This document shows positions 14,505-21,770 of a stretch of DNA of 21,770 bases, in pieces (position 1 is the first letter of the stretch; each line of letters opens with the position of its first letter). This DNA comes from Bacillota bacterium. Lineage in GTDB: Bacteria > Bacillota > Bacilli > Alicyclobacillales > Alicyclobacillaceae. The DNA is taken from assembly GCA_021820805.1 (NCBI GenBank), contig JAKADF010000004.1, positions 1 through 21,770 on the forward strand, read 5' to 3'. The notes under the pieces were generated by a model. It made no database searches. It worked only from the letters and a program-made list of their open reading frames with translations, and had not been told where the DNA came from. The position numbers and the translations under genes are program-made.

Positions 14505-15662
14505 ATGGCAGATACAGCATTACACGAAGAGCTTCGAAAAGACGTACGGAAAATTTGCAGCCGATATCCAGATATCTATTGGCGGGAGTTAGATGCGAAA
14601 CGCGAATACCCGGAGGAATTTGTAAACGAATTGACCAAAGGCGGATATTTGGCAGCACTTATTCCTGAGGATTACGGCGGCGCCGGTTTTGGTGTAACAG
14701 AAGCATCTATCATTCTCGAAGAAGTAAATCGTTCCGGCGGAAACGCAGGTGCGTGCCATGCGCAAATGTACACAATGGGAACGATTTTGCGCCATGGTTC
14801 AGAAGAACAGAAACAAAAGTACTTGCCTGGGATTGCTTGCGGAAAGCTTCGCCTGCAGGCTTTCGGCGTTACAGAACCGACAACGGGTACAGATACCACG
14901 AAGCTTAAAACAAGTGCCGTGAGGCATGGGGATCGTTATGTTGTTAATGGTCAAAAGGTATTTATTTCTCGAACTGAACATTCCGATATGATGATTTTAC
15001 TCGTTCGAACAACGCCCCTTGACCAAGTAAAAAAGCGTACGGATGGTCTCTCGGTCCTTCTCGTTGATCTTCGAGAAGCAGTAGGTCATGGACTTACAAT
15101 ACGGCCCATTCGCACAATGATGAACCATGCAACAACCGAGCTGTTTTTCGATGATTTAGAGGTTCCAGTAGAAAATCTAATCGGTGAGGAAGGCAAAGGT
15201 TTCCGTTACATCCTTGATGGTATGAATGCAGAACGGATACTTATCGCAGCAGAATGCATCGGAGATGGCAAGTGGTTTATTGACCGCACAACCAGGTATG
15301 CAAATGAAAGAATTGTTTTTGACAGGCCAATCGGACAAAACCAAGGTGTCCAATTTCCGATTGCAAGATCTTATGTGAATGTTGAAGCGGCTGATTTAAT
15401 GCGGTTTAAAGCCGCAGAGTTGTTTGATGCAGGGCTGCCATGTGGAAAAGAAGCCAATATGGCAAAACTCTTAGCTGCTGATGCTTCTTTTGAGGCTGCA
15501 AACGTTGCGTTGCAAACCCATGGTGGTTTCGGGTTCGCGGAAGAATACGATGTGGAACGGAAATTCCGTGAAACGCGATTGTATCAAGTGGCACCAATTT
15601 CAACTAACCTTATTTTGTCCTATGTAGCTGAACATGTCTTAAAACTACCACGTTCTTACTAA
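14505..15662 (+). CDS. Acyl-CoA dehydrogenase (isovaleryl/long-chain type active site)
   Basis: An FAD enzyme of 385 residues forming a 2-enoyl-CoA and passing electrons to ETF. It has FGVTEPTTGTDTT (120-132), VNGQKVFISR (147-156), the FAD-binding QTHGGFGF (337-344) and ends in LPRSY. The usual C-terminal catalytic Glu (YEGT motif) is absent: the sequence is RLYQVAPIST with Gln361. Instead Glu243 in MNAERILIAAE matches the helix-G Glu used by isovaleryl-CoA and long-chain dehydrogenases, so activity is expected, probably on a branched acyl-CoA. I start at the ATG at 14505 (GATGAGG 10 nt upstream); a TTG at 14496 is too close to that site. It lies 63 bp after the MmgE/PrpD gene. Confidence 0.92.
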   Translation: MADTALHEELRKDVRKICSRYPDIYWRELDAKREYPEEFVNELTKGGYLAALIPEDYGGAGFGVTEASIILEEVNRSGGNAGACHAQMYTMGTILRHGSEEQKQKYLPGIACGKLRLQAFGVTEPTTGTDTTKLKTSAVRHGDRYVVNGQKVFISRTEHSDMMILLVRTTPLDQVKKRTDGLSVLLVDLREAVGHGLTIRPIRTMMNHATTELFFDDLEVPVENLIGEEGKGFRYILDGMNAERILIAAECIGDGKWFIDRTTRYANERIVFDRPIGQNQGVQFPIARSYVNVEAADLMRFKAAELFDAGLPCGKEANMAKLLAADASFEAANVALQTHGGFGFAEEYDVERKFRETRLYQVAPISTNLILSYVAEHVLKLPRSY

Positions 15663-15681
15663 TTTAAAAGAGGTGGTTTAT

Positions 15682-16452
15682 ATGATAGAGTTTCCTACTT
15701 TTTCTTTGGAAGGGCGGCTTTCGCTCGTCACAGGAGGCTCGCGCGGGATTGGGCGTGCCATGGCAATGGGCCTTGCGCATGCAGGAAGTGATGTCGTCAT
15801 CCTCGGCCGTGATGAGTCGAGTGCGAAAGAAGCGGTAGGCGAAATTGCGGCATTCGGACATAAGGCCCTTTACGTTCATGCAGATGTTAAAGATGAAGGG
15901 CAGGTTGTCAGTGCAATTAAGCACATTACAACTCATATTGGACCTATCGACATTCTGATAAATAACGCTGGAAAGAATATACGCAAGCCGTTAACAGAAT
16001 ACGAACTTTCGGATTGGGATGATGTGATTGACACAAACCTCCGCGGCATTTTTCTTGTTGGCCGCGAAGTCATTAAACATATGAAAGAAAGCGGGCACCA
16101 AGGAAAAGTTATTAATATCTCTTCGATTTTCGGCGGTGTCGCTATGCCAAATCAGACTGCTTATGCAGCATCGAAAGGTGGAATCGTACAACTCACCAAG
16201 GTCTGGGCGCTTGAGTATGCCAAACATGGCATTAACGTCAACGCAATTGCACCGGCTTATATTCGGACACCAATGACCGTATCATGGCTTGAAGATCCTT
16301 CGCGTTACCACGATATTGTTGCTAGAACACCCGCAGGGCGTCTTGGAGATTTAAAAGACGTTATCGGGGCAGCTGTTTATCTTGCATCTGATGCTGCGGA
16401 TTTTGTTCATGGGCACATCCTCTATGTGGACGGAGGGTGGCTGGCACAATGA
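15682..16452 (+). CDS. Short-chain dehydrogenase/reductase (FabG-like)
   Basis: A classical SDR, 256 residues, interconverting a hydroxyl and a keto group with NAD(P)H. It has the cofactor motif TGGSRGIG (17-24), NNAG (94-97), catalytic Ser148 (ISSIFG), Tyr161 and Lys165 (YAASK) and a C-terminal YVDGGW. Arg43 after the second strand (LGRD) hints at NADP(H). The ATG at 15682 has AGAGGTGG 5 nt upstream; an in-frame GTG at 15673 lies within that site. Its stop overlaps the ligase start as ATGA, so the two are translationally coupled. In the P. putida lva pathway an SDR (LvaD) reduces the 4-keto group of levulinyl-CoA; beside a ligase, an APH-type kinase and an ACAD, an analogous role is possible here. 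A 3-hydroxyacyl-CoA dehydrogenase role is equally open. Confidence 0.93.
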   Translation: MIEFPTFSLEGRLSLVTGGSRGIGRAMAMGLAHAGSDVVILGRDESSAKEAVGEIAAFGHKALYVHADVKDEGQVVSAIKHITTHIGPIDILINNAGKNIRKPLTEYELSDWDDVIDTNLRGIFLVGREVIKHMKESGHQGKVINISSIFGGVAMPNQTAYAASKGGIVQLTKVWALEYAKHGINVNAIAPAYIRTPMTVSWLEDPSRYHDIVARTPAGRLGDLKDVIGAAVYLASDAADFVHGHILYVDGGWLAQ

Positions 16453-18089
16453 GCGAACAAAATAATGCTTCTGGTAAATCACTCACAGCCCCCATAAAAA
16501 TTGATATTCCGAATGTAAGTATGATTGATATTTTCGAACAGACAGCGGCCATTATGCCAAGTGCTCCTGCCATCTATTACTTTGATGAGGTAATTTCATT
16601 TTCAGAGTTGGATGACATGGCAAACCGGCTTGCATCAAAATTTATGGACTTTGGAGTGTGTCACGGTGACCGTGTTGGGTTATACCTTCAAAACGATCCG
16701 CAGTTCCTTGTCGCACAGTATGCAGCATGGAAACGGGGAGCCATCGTTGTTCCTTTAAATCCAATGTTTAAAGTAGATGAACTGCGTTATTACTTGTACG
16801 ATGCTGGTGTTAAAGTAATTGTACTTCTTGAGTCTCTGTACAATGAATCGATAAGGCAGGTGATTTCAGACAGCAGTGTAGAACATATTGTCATCGTTCA
16901 AGAACCTAATTCTTCATATAAAAATGGTATTGCTGAGTCTGGATTTTCTGATAATACAAGTAATTTAGAAGATATTATTGCGAATGTTCAGCCAAGTGCC
17001 AAAGCTCGCGAGAATGTTGCTGCGGATGATATTGCTTTTTTGGTATATACGTCTGGTACTACGGGCAAGCCGAAAGGAGCCATGAATTCTCATAGAAACA
17101 TCGTTTTCAATGCGGAGGTATACAAAGCTTGGATGAACATGGATAAAAATGATGTGATTCTGGCGGTTGCACCTCTATTTCATGTGACTGGAATTGTCGG
17201 CCATTCAGCACTTTCTGCCCTTATTGGCGCACCGCTCATTTTGTTCCATCGTTTTGAGCCAAAACCAGTACTTGAAATGATTCGTAAATACTCCCCAACA
17301 ATGACTGTAGGCTCAATTACTGCTTTCATTTCACTTCTGAACCACCCCGATAGTGGTATTACAGACTTCTCCTCGCTCAAAAAGTGTTACAGCGGAGGAG
17401 CACCGATTCCCGCGAGTGTGGTGGAGCAGTTTGAGGAAAAGCTCGGCATCTATATCCACAATATTTATGGTTTAACTGAAACCAACTCTCCAACACACGC
17501 GGTGCCGCTTGGTAAAAGGGCTCCAGTGGATGCGAAAAGCGGTGCGCTTTCCATCGGGATCCCGGTGCCTAACTGCGACGCCAAAGTGGTGAACTTAGCA
17601 GACAGTTCGAAGGATGTCCCGATTGGGGAGATTGGTGAACTTGCAGTCAAAGGTCCAATGCTCTTTGGAGGCTATTGGAATAAACCTGAGGAAACAAGGA
17701 AGGCATTTTGCGATGCGTATTTTCTAACCGGAGATGTTGTGCGACGAGATGAAGATGGATGGTTTTACGTCGTTGACCGGAAAAAAGACATGATTAATAC
17801 ATCCGGATTTAAAGTCTGGCCGCGTGATGTGGAAGATGTCCTTTATCAACACCCGGCTGTTAAAGAGGCGGCAGTCATCGGAATTCCTGATGCATACCGG
17901 GGTGAAACAGTAAAGGCATTTATAAGTCTGAAAGAACAATACGTCGGACAAGTGACACCAGAAAGTGTAATTTTGTTTTGTAAAGAGAGAATGGCAGCCT
18001 ATAAATATCCGCGCGTCGTTGAAATCATAAAGGAAGTACCTAAGACAGCAACTGGAAAGTTCCTAAGAAGAAGTTTAAGAAACTTGTGA
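16449..18089 (+). CDS. AMP-dependent acyl-CoA ligase
   Basis: Activates a carboxylic acid to its CoA thioester through an acyl-adenylate. 546 residues from the ATG at 16449, which overlaps the SDR stop by 4 bp and has GGAGGGTGG (16432-16440) 8 nt upstream. The ANL-family motifs are complete: P-loop YTSGTTGKPKGAM (200-212), YGLTETNSP (340-348), TGD (427-429), DRKKDMINTSGFKVWPRDVE hinge region (443-462) and the C-terminal catalytic lysine Lys537 in PKTATGKFLRR. It is long-chain/FadD-like in layout. The substrate is unknown, but it is presumably what the importer brings in, or an early derivative of it. Confidence 0.94.
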   Translation: MSEQNNASGKSLTAPIKIDIPNVSMIDIFEQTAAIMPSAPAIYYFDEVISFSELDDMANRLASKFMDFGVCHGDRVGLYLQNDPQFLVAQYAAWKRGAIVVPLNPMFKVDELRYYLYDAGVKVIVLLESLYNESIRQVISDSSVEHIVIVQEPNSSYKNGIAESGFSDNTSNLEDIIANVQPSAKARENVAADDIAFLVYTSGTTGKPKGAMNSHRNIVFNAEVYKAWMNMDKNDVILAVAPLFHVTGIVGHSALSALIGAPLILFHRFEPKPVLEMIRKYSPTMTVGSITAFISLLNHPDSGITDFSSLKKCYSGGAPIPASVVEQFEEKLGIYIHNIYGLTETNSPTHAVPLGKRAPVDAKSGALSIGIPVPNCDAKVVNLADSSKDVPIGEIGELAVKGPMLFGGYWNKPEETRKAFCDAYFLTGDVVRRDEDGWFYVVDRKKDMINTSGFKVWPRDVEDVLYQHPAVKEAAVIGIPDAYRGETVKAFISLKEQYVGQVTPESVILFCKERMAAYKYPRVVEIIKEVPKTATGKFLRRSLRNL

Positions 18090-18125
18090 TTTGGTACAGC
18101 ACATTCGAATGGGGGACTCGTGTCA

Positions 18126-19313
18126 ATGTTTGATTTCAGTCCAACGCCAGAGCAGGAAGAAATGCAAACAAAAGCTTCTTTATTTATGGATGAAAACATT
18201 TATCCAAATGAAAAGTATTTCGTACCCCATCGGGGTTTGCCAGAAGAGATTCTAAAACCACTCCAGCAAAAGGTGAAAGAACAGGGACTTTGGGCTGGAC
18301 ATATGCCAAAGTCAGTCGGCGGAATGGGGCTTGGCTTTGTTGGACTTGGACTACTCTCGGAAATTATCGGCAGAAGCCCAATTGCACCTTACGTGTTTGG
18401 ATCTATGGCTCCTGATGCAGGAAATACGGAAATATTGCTCCATGCATGTACAGAGGAGCAAAAAGAGAAGTATCTGATTCCTTTAGTTCGAGGCAATATT
18501 CGTTCTTGTTTCGCCATGACTGAGCCAGAGGTATCAGGTTCTGACCCGACAATGCTCCTGGCTCGTGCAAAGAGACAAGGTGACTCTTTTGTTATAAATG
18601 GACACAAGTGGTTTACTACCGGGGCGTTTGGAGCTTCGTTTTCTATTGTAATGGCAATGACAGACCCGGATGCACCGCCGCATGAACGTTTTAGTATGTT
18701 CATTGTCGATGCCGATAACTCTGGCTTTGAGGTCATCAGGGAAGTTCCCGTGATGGGTGAGCAGATGGTAGGCGGACATTGCGAGGTCCGTTACACAGAT
18801 TGCAAAGTTCCACTTGACAGCATGCTTGGACGGCGAGGCGAGGGATTTAAATTAGCTCAATTGCGCCTCGGGCCTGGACGGATTACGCACGCAATGCGCT
18901 GGATTGGAGTTGCAAGCAGGTGTTTGGATTTAATGGTTGAGTTCGCGGGGGATCATACTGCAAATGGCGAGAAATTGTCTCTGTCTCAGGCAATACAAAA
19001 TTTGATTGCCGATTCTGCAACAGAGATTGAAGCATCCAGGCTTATGACGTTACATGCCGCATGGAAAATGGATAAAGGAGAGCAAGCACGCAAAGAAATT
19101 TCAATGATTAAATATTACGGTGCAAATGTTCTTCAGAGGGTAATCGACAGGGCGATTGAGGTGTTCGGTTCTTACGGTCTTACCTCAGATACGCCACTTG
19201 AAGCATTCTTTCGTGAAGCGAGAGCAGCTCGTATTTACGATGGCGCAGATGAAGTGCATCGCATGGTTGTCGGCAAACAGATACTTAAGACATTTCAAAG
19301 CAACAGGAGGTAA
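18126..19313 (+). CDS. ACAD10/11-like acyl-CoA dehydrogenase
   Basis: 395 residues, complete ACAD fold: CFAMTEPEVSGSD (128-140), INGHKWFTTGA (157-167), MGEQMVGGHCEVRYTDCKVP (210-229), LRLGPGRITHAMRWIG (246-261). The LGPGRI-H-MR-IG segment and the C-terminal IYDGADEVH (370-378) match what I know of ACAD10/11, where DGPDEVH replaces YEGTSEI. Here Asp372 stands at the place of the usual catalytic Glu. In mammals ACAD10/11 fuse such a domain to an APH kinase domain and act on 4-hydroxyacyl-CoAs through a 4-phospho intermediate; here the kinase is the next gene, two bases away. Activity as phosphate-eliminating enzyme is therefore inferred. The ATG at 18126 has GGGGGA 9 nt upstream; an in-frame GTG at 18120 lies too close. 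Confidence 0.93.
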   Translation: MFDFSPTPEQEEMQTKASLFMDENIYPNEKYFVPHRGLPEEILKPLQQKVKEQGLWAGHMPKSVGGMGLGFVGLGLLSEIIGRSPIAPYVFGSMAPDAGNTEILLHACTEEQKEKYLIPLVRGNIRSCFAMTEPEVSGSDPTMLLARAKRQGDSFVINGHKWFTTGAFGASFSIVMAMTDPDAPPHERFSMFIVDADNSGFEVIREVPVMGEQMVGGHCEVRYTDCKVPLDSMLGRRGEGFKLAQLRLGPGRITHAMRWIGVASRCLDLMVEFAGDHTANGEKLSLSQAIQNLIADSATEIEASRLMTLHAAWKMDKGEQARKEISMIKYYGANVLQRVIDRAIEVFGSYGLTSDTPLEAFFREARAARIYDGADEVHRMVVGKQILKTFQSNRR

Positions 19314-19315
19314 AC

Positions 19316-20371
19316 ATGTTTCAGGATGATTTTATTTTTGGTCAACCAGAAACACAGATAAACTGGCCGCGAGTCGAAGTGTATCTGCGTGCACATTTTA
19401 CCTGGCTCGAAGATGAACCGATGAGTGTGAAACAGTTTTCTGAAGGCTACTCCAATTTGACGTACTTGATACGCTTTGGTGGCTTTGAGGCAGTGCTGCG
19501 CCGTCCGCCGTTTGGGAAGCTTCCGCCAAAAGCGCATGATATGGAAAGGGAATATCGAATTCTTGAAAAACTGTCTCCTGTATTCCCGCTTGCACCAAAG
19601 CCTTTCATTTACTGTAATGACAAATCGGTTATGGACAAACACTTTTATGTCATGGAGAAAAAAACGGGTGTAGTTCTTGATAGTGTGATACCAGATGAAT
19701 ACAGGGTCTTTCCAAACTGCGAAAAAATGGTATCTGAGGCGGTTGTCCAAACATTGGTTGATCTTCATTCGGTTGATTATAAAGAGGCGGGACTTCTCAC
19801 TTTTGGTCATCCGGACGGGTATCTAGAAAGGCAGGTTCACGGTTGGATTAAACGTTATCATGATTCGCGAACCCACAAGATTCATGGGGCAGAGGAAATT
19901 GAAAAATGGCTTACGGATAACATTCCAAGCTCTGCAGATATAACGATTGTGCACAATGATTTCAAATTAAACAACATTATGTTGTCTAAAAATGATCCAA
20001 GGTTAGCTACCGCTGTTTTTGATTGGGAGTTATGTACAATTGGCGATCCGCTGACAGATTTAGCATCTGCACTGGCATATTGGACACAGCCGGAAGAAGC
20101 TGACATCGGGCTTACATCCGTAACGGCTAACCCTGGTTTTTACAGCCGACGTGAGTTTTTGGAGCAATATGCCGTAAAAAGTTCGAGAGATGTTTCACAA
20201 ATCCAGTATTATTTGACCTTTGCATTCTATAAAATCGGTGTAATTTTACAGCAAATTTATTACAGGTGGTATACAGGGCAAAGCAAAGATGAACGATTCT
20301 CGCACTTGGATACTGGAATAAAAAACTTAATGTACCTCTCGCTGGAGACGAAAAATAATCGTATTTTGTAA
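19316..20371 (+). CDS. APH-fold phosphotransferase, ACAD10/11 kinase-domain/LvaA-like
   Basis: 351 residues, aminoglycoside phosphotransferase (APH) fold but of the metabolic branch. N-lobe: FSEGYSNLTYLIRF (41-54) and EAVLRRPPFGKLPPKAHDMEREYRIL-type nucleotide-binding region (58-83). C-lobe: catalytic loop HNDFKLNN with Asp215 and Asn220, and the metal-binding Asp236 in VFDWELCTIGDPLTDLA. All key kinase residues are kept. The LRRPPxGKLxPxAHxxxREY pattern is the one of ACAD10/11 N-terminal domains and related bacterial proteins, not of antibiotic-resistance enzymes, so resistance is unlikely. The ATG has AGGAGG 5 nt upstream and follows the ACAD gene by two bases. Expected role: ATP-dependent phosphorylation of the gamma-hydroxyl of a 4-hydroxyacyl-CoA. 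Confidence 0.92.
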   Translation: MFQDDFIFGQPETQINWPRVEVYLRAHFTWLEDEPMSVKQFSEGYSNLTYLIRFGGFEAVLRRPPFGKLPPKAHDMEREYRILEKLSPVFPLAPKPFIYCNDKSVMDKHFYVMEKKTGVVLDSVIPDEYRVFPNCEKMVSEAVVQTLVDLHSVDYKEAGLLTFGHPDGYLERQVHGWIKRYHDSRTHKIHGAEEIEKWLTDNIPSSADITIVHNDFKLNNIMLSKNDPRLATAVFDWELCTIGDPLTDLASALAYWTQPEEADIGLTSVTANPGFYSRREFLEQYAVKSSRDVSQIQYYLTFAFYKIGVILQQIYYRWYTGQSKDERFSHLDTGIKNLMYLSLETKNNRIL

Positions 20372-20410
20372 GCTCGTGTAAACCAAATTTCAAGGCAGGT
20401 GGAGTATGGT

Positions 20411-21568
20411 ATGGAGCAGATTTTGTTTAGTGCAGATTTGAAAATGCTGCAAAATAATGTCCGTTCTTTCGTGAAGGATTTTGTTCTTCCAGTTGAGAGG
20501 AACAATAGGGATTATGCCAGTGGGTTTAGTCCTGAAACGTTAGGACGGTTACAAAATAAGGCAAAAGAAATGGGCCTGTGGGCTTTCGGTGCGAAAAAAG
20601 AATGGGGAGGCGCAGAGCTTTCCCTGTTTGAGCAAGTCGTACTTTTCGAAGAGGCAGTTTCGCACAACCTTGGATTTTACTCGACGTGTCTTGGAGCTTT
20701 GGGTCCAGAGTATCCAAAGTTTTTAGACCACTGCACACATGAGCAAAAAGAAATTTACATAAAACCCACAATTGAAGCAGGAAAAGATATTTTTGTTGCA
20801 GTTTTCGAGGAACTTGAAAGCAACAATCTTCATGGCATAGAATGCCAAGCTGAAAGAAATGACAGCTGCTGGGTATTAAATGGCTCCAAATCATATGTTG
20901 CAAATGTAGAAAATGCAAAAATCGGTGTTGTCCTTGTCAACTGCGGTCAGAATAGTGAAGAGAAACTTCCGACTCTATTTATTGTTGAACGAGAATCACT
21001 GCAGGCGATAAGAGAGACTCGTCTTATGAACGTACGGTCTGTCTATCAAGTAGAATTTAATAATTTAAAAGTTGATGATAGTCAGCGCATTGGCGATATT
21101 GGCGCAGGAATTAAGATTATTTCATCGTGGATTGCACAGAAGCAAATTATATTAGCCGCAAAAAGCATAGGAATTGCAAAAAGAGCGCTCGAAATGACGC
21201 AGAATTATGTTTCGCTGCGGACAACAAGAGGTAAACCTCTTGCAGAGTTTCCTTCAATACAGGCGATGATTGCACAATCTGTGGCAGAGTTAAAATCAGT
21301 ACGTTTTTTGGTTTGGGATGCTGCCTTTCATTTTGATAGAAATGACGAGCTTATGAGTCAAAGTGCTAGAATATCAAAACTGATGGCAACAGAGGCTGCT
21401 TTTAATATTGTAGATCGCTGTTTGCAATGTCACGGAGGTGCAGGATTTTCCGGTGATCTCCCATTTGAACGCTGGTATAAGGAACTCCGAATTGCACGCT
21501 CTGACTTTGAAAACAAAAATGCCTTACAAGAAAAAATAGCATCTTATGCTCTTAAAAACCGAGTTTAG
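20411..21568 (+). CDS. Divergent acyl-CoA dehydrogenase-like protein lacking the usual catalytic carboxylates
   Basis: 385 residues with ACAD layout: an N-terminal helical domain, WGGAELSLFEQVVLFEEAV (65-83), a beta domain and a C-terminal helical domain with the FAD-contact region RCLQCHGGAGFSGDLPFER (336-354). Key positions are altered. The FA-TEP-GSD segment reads VAVFEELESNNLHG. Helix G reads SSWIAQKQIILAAKS with no Glu/Arg pair. The C-terminal YEGT/EIQ motif is replaced by IARSDFENKN. Neither standard catalytic Glu is visible. It may be a non-redox partner of the preceding ACAD, or have another reaction. The ATG at 20411 has GGTGGAG 6 nt upstream; a GTG at 20399 lies at that site. It ends the visible gene string before a 85-bp gap. 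Confidence 0.88.
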   Translation: MEQILFSADLKMLQNNVRSFVKDFVLPVERNNRDYASGFSPETLGRLQNKAKEMGLWAFGAKKEWGGAELSLFEQVVLFEEAVSHNLGFYSTCLGALGPEYPKFLDHCTHEQKEIYIKPTIEAGKDIFVAVFEELESNNLHGIECQAERNDSCWVLNGSKSYVANVENAKIGVVLVNCGQNSEEKLPTLFIVERESLQAIRETRLMNVRSVYQVEFNNLKVDDSQRIGDIGAGIKIISSWIAQKQIILAAKSIGIAKRALEMTQNYVSLRTTRGKPLAEFPSIQAMIAQSVAELKSVRFLVWDAAFHFDRNDELMSQSARISKLMATEAAFNIVDRCLQCHGGAGFSGDLPFERWYKELRIARSDFENKNALQEKIASYALKNRV

Positions 21569-21569
21569 G

Positions 21570-21591
21570 ATGTTTAACATTTAAGAAACAT
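21570..21591 (+). terminator. Weak AT-rich hairpin after the third ACAD gene
   Basis: ATGTTT (21570-21575) can pair with AAACAT (21586-21591), followed some 12 nt later by a run of six T. With only six AT-rich pairs it may be chance. Confidence 0.2.
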
Positions 21592-21653
21592 TAAAAAGTG
21601 AATTTTTTAAAATACGTAAGTTTAATTCTCTTGTAAAGGAGAATCGGTAAACT

Positions 21654-21770
21654 GTGGATATCGTCGGAAATCGTACACTGCGGCATCTTTTGTTTGAGAA
21701 GGCAGAAAAGAACCCGAATAAGCCATTTCTTTTATTTGAAGATGCGCTTACACATCAATCGGTACTGACA
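21654..21770 (+). CDS. AMP-dependent acyl-CoA ligase, CaiC-like (5' part only)
   Basis: The frame opens at a GTG at 21654 and runs to the right edge, 39 codons (MDIVGNRTLRHLLFEKAEK...). The pattern MDIxGxxxLRxxxxxxAE..P.K.xLxFE is the one at the start of carnitine/crotonobetaine-CoA ligase (CaiC) and related ligases, leading into the first core strand. AAAGGAGAA (21635-21643) lies 10 nt upstream. No catalytic motif is inside the window, so the family call rests on the N-terminus alone. If correct, the cluster has two ligases, which would suit two different acids or two stages of one pathway. Confidence 0.6.
   Translation, partial: MDIVGNRTLRHLLFEKAEKNPNKPFLLFEDALTHQSVLT

Noticed and set aside
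19295..19810. Minus-strand open frame of 171 codons
   Set aside because: It is antisense to the APH-type kinase gene, has a composition unlike a real protein and no supporting start signals.
19316..20371. Aminoglycoside-resistance gene
   Set aside because: The fold is APH, but the N-lobe pattern and its place two bases after an ACAD10/11-like gene in a catabolic string point to a metabolic kinase.
1..21770. tRNA/rRNA genes, CRISPR arrays, transposases or phage genes
   Set aside because: None seen: no regularly spaced repeats, no transposase or integrase motifs, and nearly all the sequence is accounted for by metabolic genes.

Overview
The window looks like a low-to-mid GC member of the Bacillota (Bacilli). 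The support is strong purine-rich ribosome-binding sites, frequent GTG/TTG starts, lipoboxes typical of Gram-positive lipoproteins and a perfect match to the CcpA cre consensus. Proteins resemble those of Alicyclobacillus- or Brevibacillus-like bacilli, but the genus is a guess.

Left part (1-4408): a truncated minus-strand gene for a secreted lipoprotein with eight Asp-box/BNR-type motifs runs off the left edge. A divergent alanine racemase gene (alr) follows. A ketopantoate-reductase-family gene (PanE/ApbA) converges on alr, with a strong hairpin between the two. These are probably unrelated to the rest.

Right part (about 4640-21770): one long co-directional catabolic region, all on the plus strand. 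A 533-bp regulatory gap carries a promoter candidate, a GntR-operator candidate and a cre site. Next comes a complete LivK/H/M/G/F-type ABC importer. The gap after livF carries a near-identical copy (19/20) of the operator candidate, just upstream of an FCD-type GntR regulator gene. This suggests one regulator controlling itself and the importer.

Behind the regulator lie two enzyme blocks. Block 1 is class III CoA-transferase, MaoC-type hydratase, CitE-type lyase and MmgE/PrpD protein. This set fits CoA-dependent handling of a branched C5 dicarboxylate (itaconate, mesaconate or citramalate), ending in a citramalyl-CoA-type cleavage. Block 2 is acyl-CoA dehydrogenase (ACAD), SDR oxidoreductase, acyl-CoA ligase, ACAD10/11-like dehydrogenase, APH-fold kinase, and a divergent ACAD lacking the usual catalytic carboxylates. 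The start of a second CaiC-like ligase runs off the right edge.

The most interesting reading is that block 2 contains ligase, SDR, APH-type kinase and ACAD10/11-like dehydrogenase. These are the ingredients of the bacterial levulinate (lva) pathway and of mammalian ACAD10/11: activation, 4-keto/4-hydroxy interconversion, phosphorylation of the gamma-hydroxyl, and phosphate elimination. With a Liv-type importer and a C5-dicarboxylate lyase block alongside, this could be an undescribed route for a gamma-hydroxy or gamma-keto branched acid. The substrate is inferred, not shown. No thiolase, EtfAB or LvaB-like gene is visible in the window.
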